Source: an uncultured Bacilli bacterium
Lineage (GTDB): Bacteria; Bacillota_I; Bacilli_A; RF39; UBA660
Assembly (NCBI GenBank): GCA_910583945.1
Contig: CAJTYF010000022.1
Coordinates: 1 to 25,567, forward strand
Direction of reading: 5' to 3'
Length of the DNA: 25,567 bases
The notes beneath the pieces are model-generated. The model was given only the letters and a program-made list of their open reading frames with translations, did not search any database and had not been told where the DNA came from. Below are positions 24,198-25,567 of this stretch, in pieces (position 1 is the first letter of the stretch; every line of letters starts with the position of its first letter). A program made the position numbers and the translations under genes.

Positions 24198-24743
24198 ATG
24201 AAAAGAGAAAAAACAACATTAATTAAGCCCCAGAAAACCAAAGAAAGAGGACCACAAAAAACAACTTTAATTTTTCCTTTAATTTCTCTAATATTAGGAA
24301 TTATTTTACTGACAAGTTCAACAAAAGCCGTTATTATCGTCTGCTACCTTATAGGTGGCATAGTTGTTCTATTTGGTCTTTATCATTTATTTAGATATTA
24401 CAAGTTAAAGCAAGAACTAAAAATTGAGGACAATCAAAAATTAATTTTAGGCGTTGCCTTTTTAGCCATTGGTTTAGTCATTATTATTCTTTCAAGTGTA
24501 TTAGAAACATGTTTAAGATTCATCATTGGTTTCTCACTCATCGTTAATGGAATCAAAAAAGCCATTATAGCCATTAATAATCGTGATTCTTTAATTCTAA
24601 TTCTCGGTTTAATGTTTATTGCCATGGGGCTTTATACCATTCTTGCTGAAAATATTATTTTCCAAATAGTAGGCATTTTATTAATTCTATCAAGTATTAT
24701 TGATATTTTGAATTTATTTATAACCAAAAAAAATAAAGTTTGA
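24198..24743 (+). CDS. DUF308/HdeD-like small polytopic membrane protein
   Basis: 181 aa, the only complete protein gene on the plus strand. The ATG has AAGGTG just upstream. A basic N-terminus of about 22 residues is followed by paired hydrophobic helices: about 25-43, 46-66, 81-101, 105-123, 130-147, 152-172. The recurring G-I-x-L-x2-G-x2-x2-L patterns (LILGIILLTSSTKAVIIVCY; LILGVAFLAIGLVIIILSSV; LILGLMFIAMGLYTI) are the three two-helix repeats of DUF308/HdeD proteins. Some members are linked to acid resistance; here the function is unknown. It is convergent with the thioredoxin-like gene, and both stop codons lie in a shared hairpin. Confidence 0.8.
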   Translation: MKREKTTLIKPQKTKERGPQKTTLIFPLISLILGIILLTSSTKAVIIVCYLIGGIVVLFGLYHLFRYYKLKQELKIEDNQKLILGVAFLAIGLVIIILSSVLETCLRFIIGFSLIVNGIKKAIIAINNRDSLILILGLMFIAMGLYTILAENIIFQIVGILLILSSIIDILNLFITKKNKV

Positions 24744-24757
24744 TACTTTATTTTTTC
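24726..24757. terminator. Bidirectional terminator shared by convergent genes
   Basis: Stem AAATAAAGT / ACTTTATTT (24731-24739 with 24745-24753), five-base loop, extended by flanking A and T runs that give a T tail in either direction. The plus-strand stop TGA (24741-24743) lies in the loop and the minus-strand stop TAA (24748-24750) in the stem. Confidence 0.8.
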
Positions 24758-25446
24758 TTTGCATTTGAATTTGTTTTTTTCGTTTTATTGGTCGTTGTTT
24801 TCTTTTTTTGAGTTGTCTTAGCTTTTGAAGTACTTTTAGCTGCTGTAGTTTTTGATTGAGTCGTTTTCTTAACTTCAACAATTGGTTTTTCTTCTTTTAT
24901 AGAAAGTTCTTTTTCTTCTTCACCAGTAGCACTAGAATCTTCTCTAGCCATATAAATTAAAAACCCAATACCAGCAACTGCTACAAGCAAAATAATAATT
25001 GTCACAGCTGCTCCATTATCTTTCTCATTCTCTAAATCATTAAAATATTTTTTTACAACATCCTGATAACTACCATCACTATTTAAATAAGCTTTTTTAA
25101 TTGCTGCTTTAATTGAATCATTCCAAGAAGAAGTATAACCTTCAAAATTTTCTTTTCCAATGACAATAAATGGTACACCTTCTAAATTAACATTTAAATC
25201 TTTAGCAACTGACTCCATTGCACTAGCATTCTTCTTACTTGTAGAAACTTCTTTTTCTACCAAATTAAAATACTCCTTATATTCAGCATCTTCACTTAAA
25301 CTATTAAAAAATTCTAAAGCAGATTCACAAAAACCACAACCGTTTCTTCTAAAAAGATAAACATTAATTTTTTCATTTGCTTTAACACCTAATGGAAATA
25401 AAACCACTAATATTAATAGAAAAACAAGACTTTTTATTTTTTTCAT
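24748..25446 (-). CDS. Exported, membrane-tethered thioredoxin-like protein (CGFC)
   Basis: 232 aa. Signal peptide at residues 1-23 (cleavage likely after GVKA). A thioredoxin-fold domain follows at about 26-120: NVYLFRRNGCGFCESALEFF with active-site Cys37 and Cys40, and the cis-Pro loop EGVPFIVIGKENF (Pro92). TM helix at 147-167. The Lys/Thr/Ser/Ala-rich tail (TTAAKSTSKAKTTQKKKTTT) should be cytoplasmic if the thioredoxin domain is outside. Likely a thiol-disulfide oxidoreductase acting on exported proteins; direction (oxidase or reductase) cannot be read. The ATG lies near GGGAG and GGAG; promoter at 25473-25501. Low-complexity basic tails are common in this lineage type and may bind nucleic acid or acidic partners. 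Fold call firm. Confidence 0.82.
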   Translation of the reverse strand: MKKIKSLVFLLILVVLFPLGVKANEKINVYLFRRNGCGFCESALEFFNSLSEDAEYKEYFNLVEKEVSTSKKNASAMESVAKDLNVNLEGVPFIVIGKENFEGYTSSWNDSIKAAIKKAYLNSDGSYQDVVKKYFNDLENEKDNGAAVTIIILLVAVAGIGFLIYMAREDSSATGEEEKELSIKEEKPIVEVKKTTQSKTTAAKSTSKAKTTQKKKTTTNKTKKTNSNAKKK

Positions 25447-25472
25447 AACTCCACATCTCCCTCATAGAGAAT

Positions 25473-25501
25473 ATTATACATTTTTTTTACAACTTTGCCA
25501 A
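25473..25501 (-). promoter_or_regulatory. Promoter of the thioredoxin-like gene
   Basis: Minus strand: -35 TTGGCA, 17-nt spacer, perfect -10 TATAAT, about 27 bases before the ATG. Confidence 0.68.
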
Positions 25502-25530
25502 TATAAAAAGGAAAACGATAGTGTAACGGA

Positions 25531-25567
25531 ATGTCGGGAAAAGAAAAAACATATTCCATTTGTTATA
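25531..25567 (+). CDS. Possible 5' end of a plus-strand gene (partial, runs off the right edge)
   Basis: ATG at 25531 opens MSGKEKTYSICY to the edge, but no ribosome binding site is well placed (AAGGA is about 18 bases away). In another frame an ACG at 25526 opens TECREKKKHIPFVI, which matches the CREK start of the gene at the left edge of the window. Either the ATG frame is real or this is a relative of the left-edge gene with a mutated start. Too short to decide. Confidence 0.3.
   Translation, partial: MSGKEKTYSICY

Overview
The window is strongly AT-rich and almost every gene lies on the minus strand. Shine-Dalgarno sites of the AGGAGG type and TTGACA/TATAAT promoters with 17-nt spacing are common, and the genes include class II lysyl-tRNA synthetase, TypA, an ER-type (SipW-like) signal peptidase, TasA-like secreted proteins and LysM and DUF1700 proteins. 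This points to a low-GC Bacillota, most likely one of the gut-associated Bacilli lineages (RF39/Erysipelotrichia-like). The exact taxon is inference. UGA is used as a stop and Trp is TGG, so this is not a mycoplasma using code 4.

Layout. 1-3469: a surface-protein locus of three minus-strand genes. It holds a TasA-like secreted protein, a membrane-anchored protein with thirty 12-residue Asp-rich Ca-binding-type repeats, and a SipW-type signal peptidase with a long basic tail. Promoters can be drawn for all three, and hairpin terminators end the first two. The first codons of another gene lie at the left edge. 3470-4390 is mostly non-coding, with one plus-strand tRNA-Cys(GCA), its promoter and a hairpin terminator. 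4391-5655 is a badly decayed gene with at least four frame changes and an internal stop. 5781-9470 is a probable operon: bPH-domain protein, membrane-anchored unknown, triple-LysM protein, large membrane protein. 9557-12528 carries a YfcC/DcuC-family transporter and lysS. 12609-17928 carries a small FxLYD-like membrane protein downstream of a very large secreted protein (SipW-type signal, Ig/FN3-like segments, two LamG domains, a C-terminal lectin/FGE-like module). That large gene is now broken by an in-frame TAG and by a one-base shift at an A/T homopolymer. 18195-21238 holds typA, an orphan AbiEi-type antitoxin with a perfect palindrome upstream, and a DUF1700 protein whose start overlaps the stop of a 588-aa unknown. 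23089-25446 holds a membrane-anchored unknown, a plus-strand DUF308/HdeD-like membrane protein, and an exported, membrane-tethered thioredoxin-like protein with CGFC. The right edge has a plus-strand fragment resembling, in inverted orientation, the gene start at the left edge.

How it may work together (inference): the SipW-type peptidase would process the TasA-like protein and, before it decayed, the LamG protein, whose signal peptides share the same A-Y-[FW] ending. Several exported proteins carry paired cysteines (C-x3-C units in the Asp-repeat protein, pairs in the TasA-like and LamG proteins). The exported CGFC protein is therefore a reasonable candidate for handling their disulfides. 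No complete mobile element, CRISPR array or full defence system was found.
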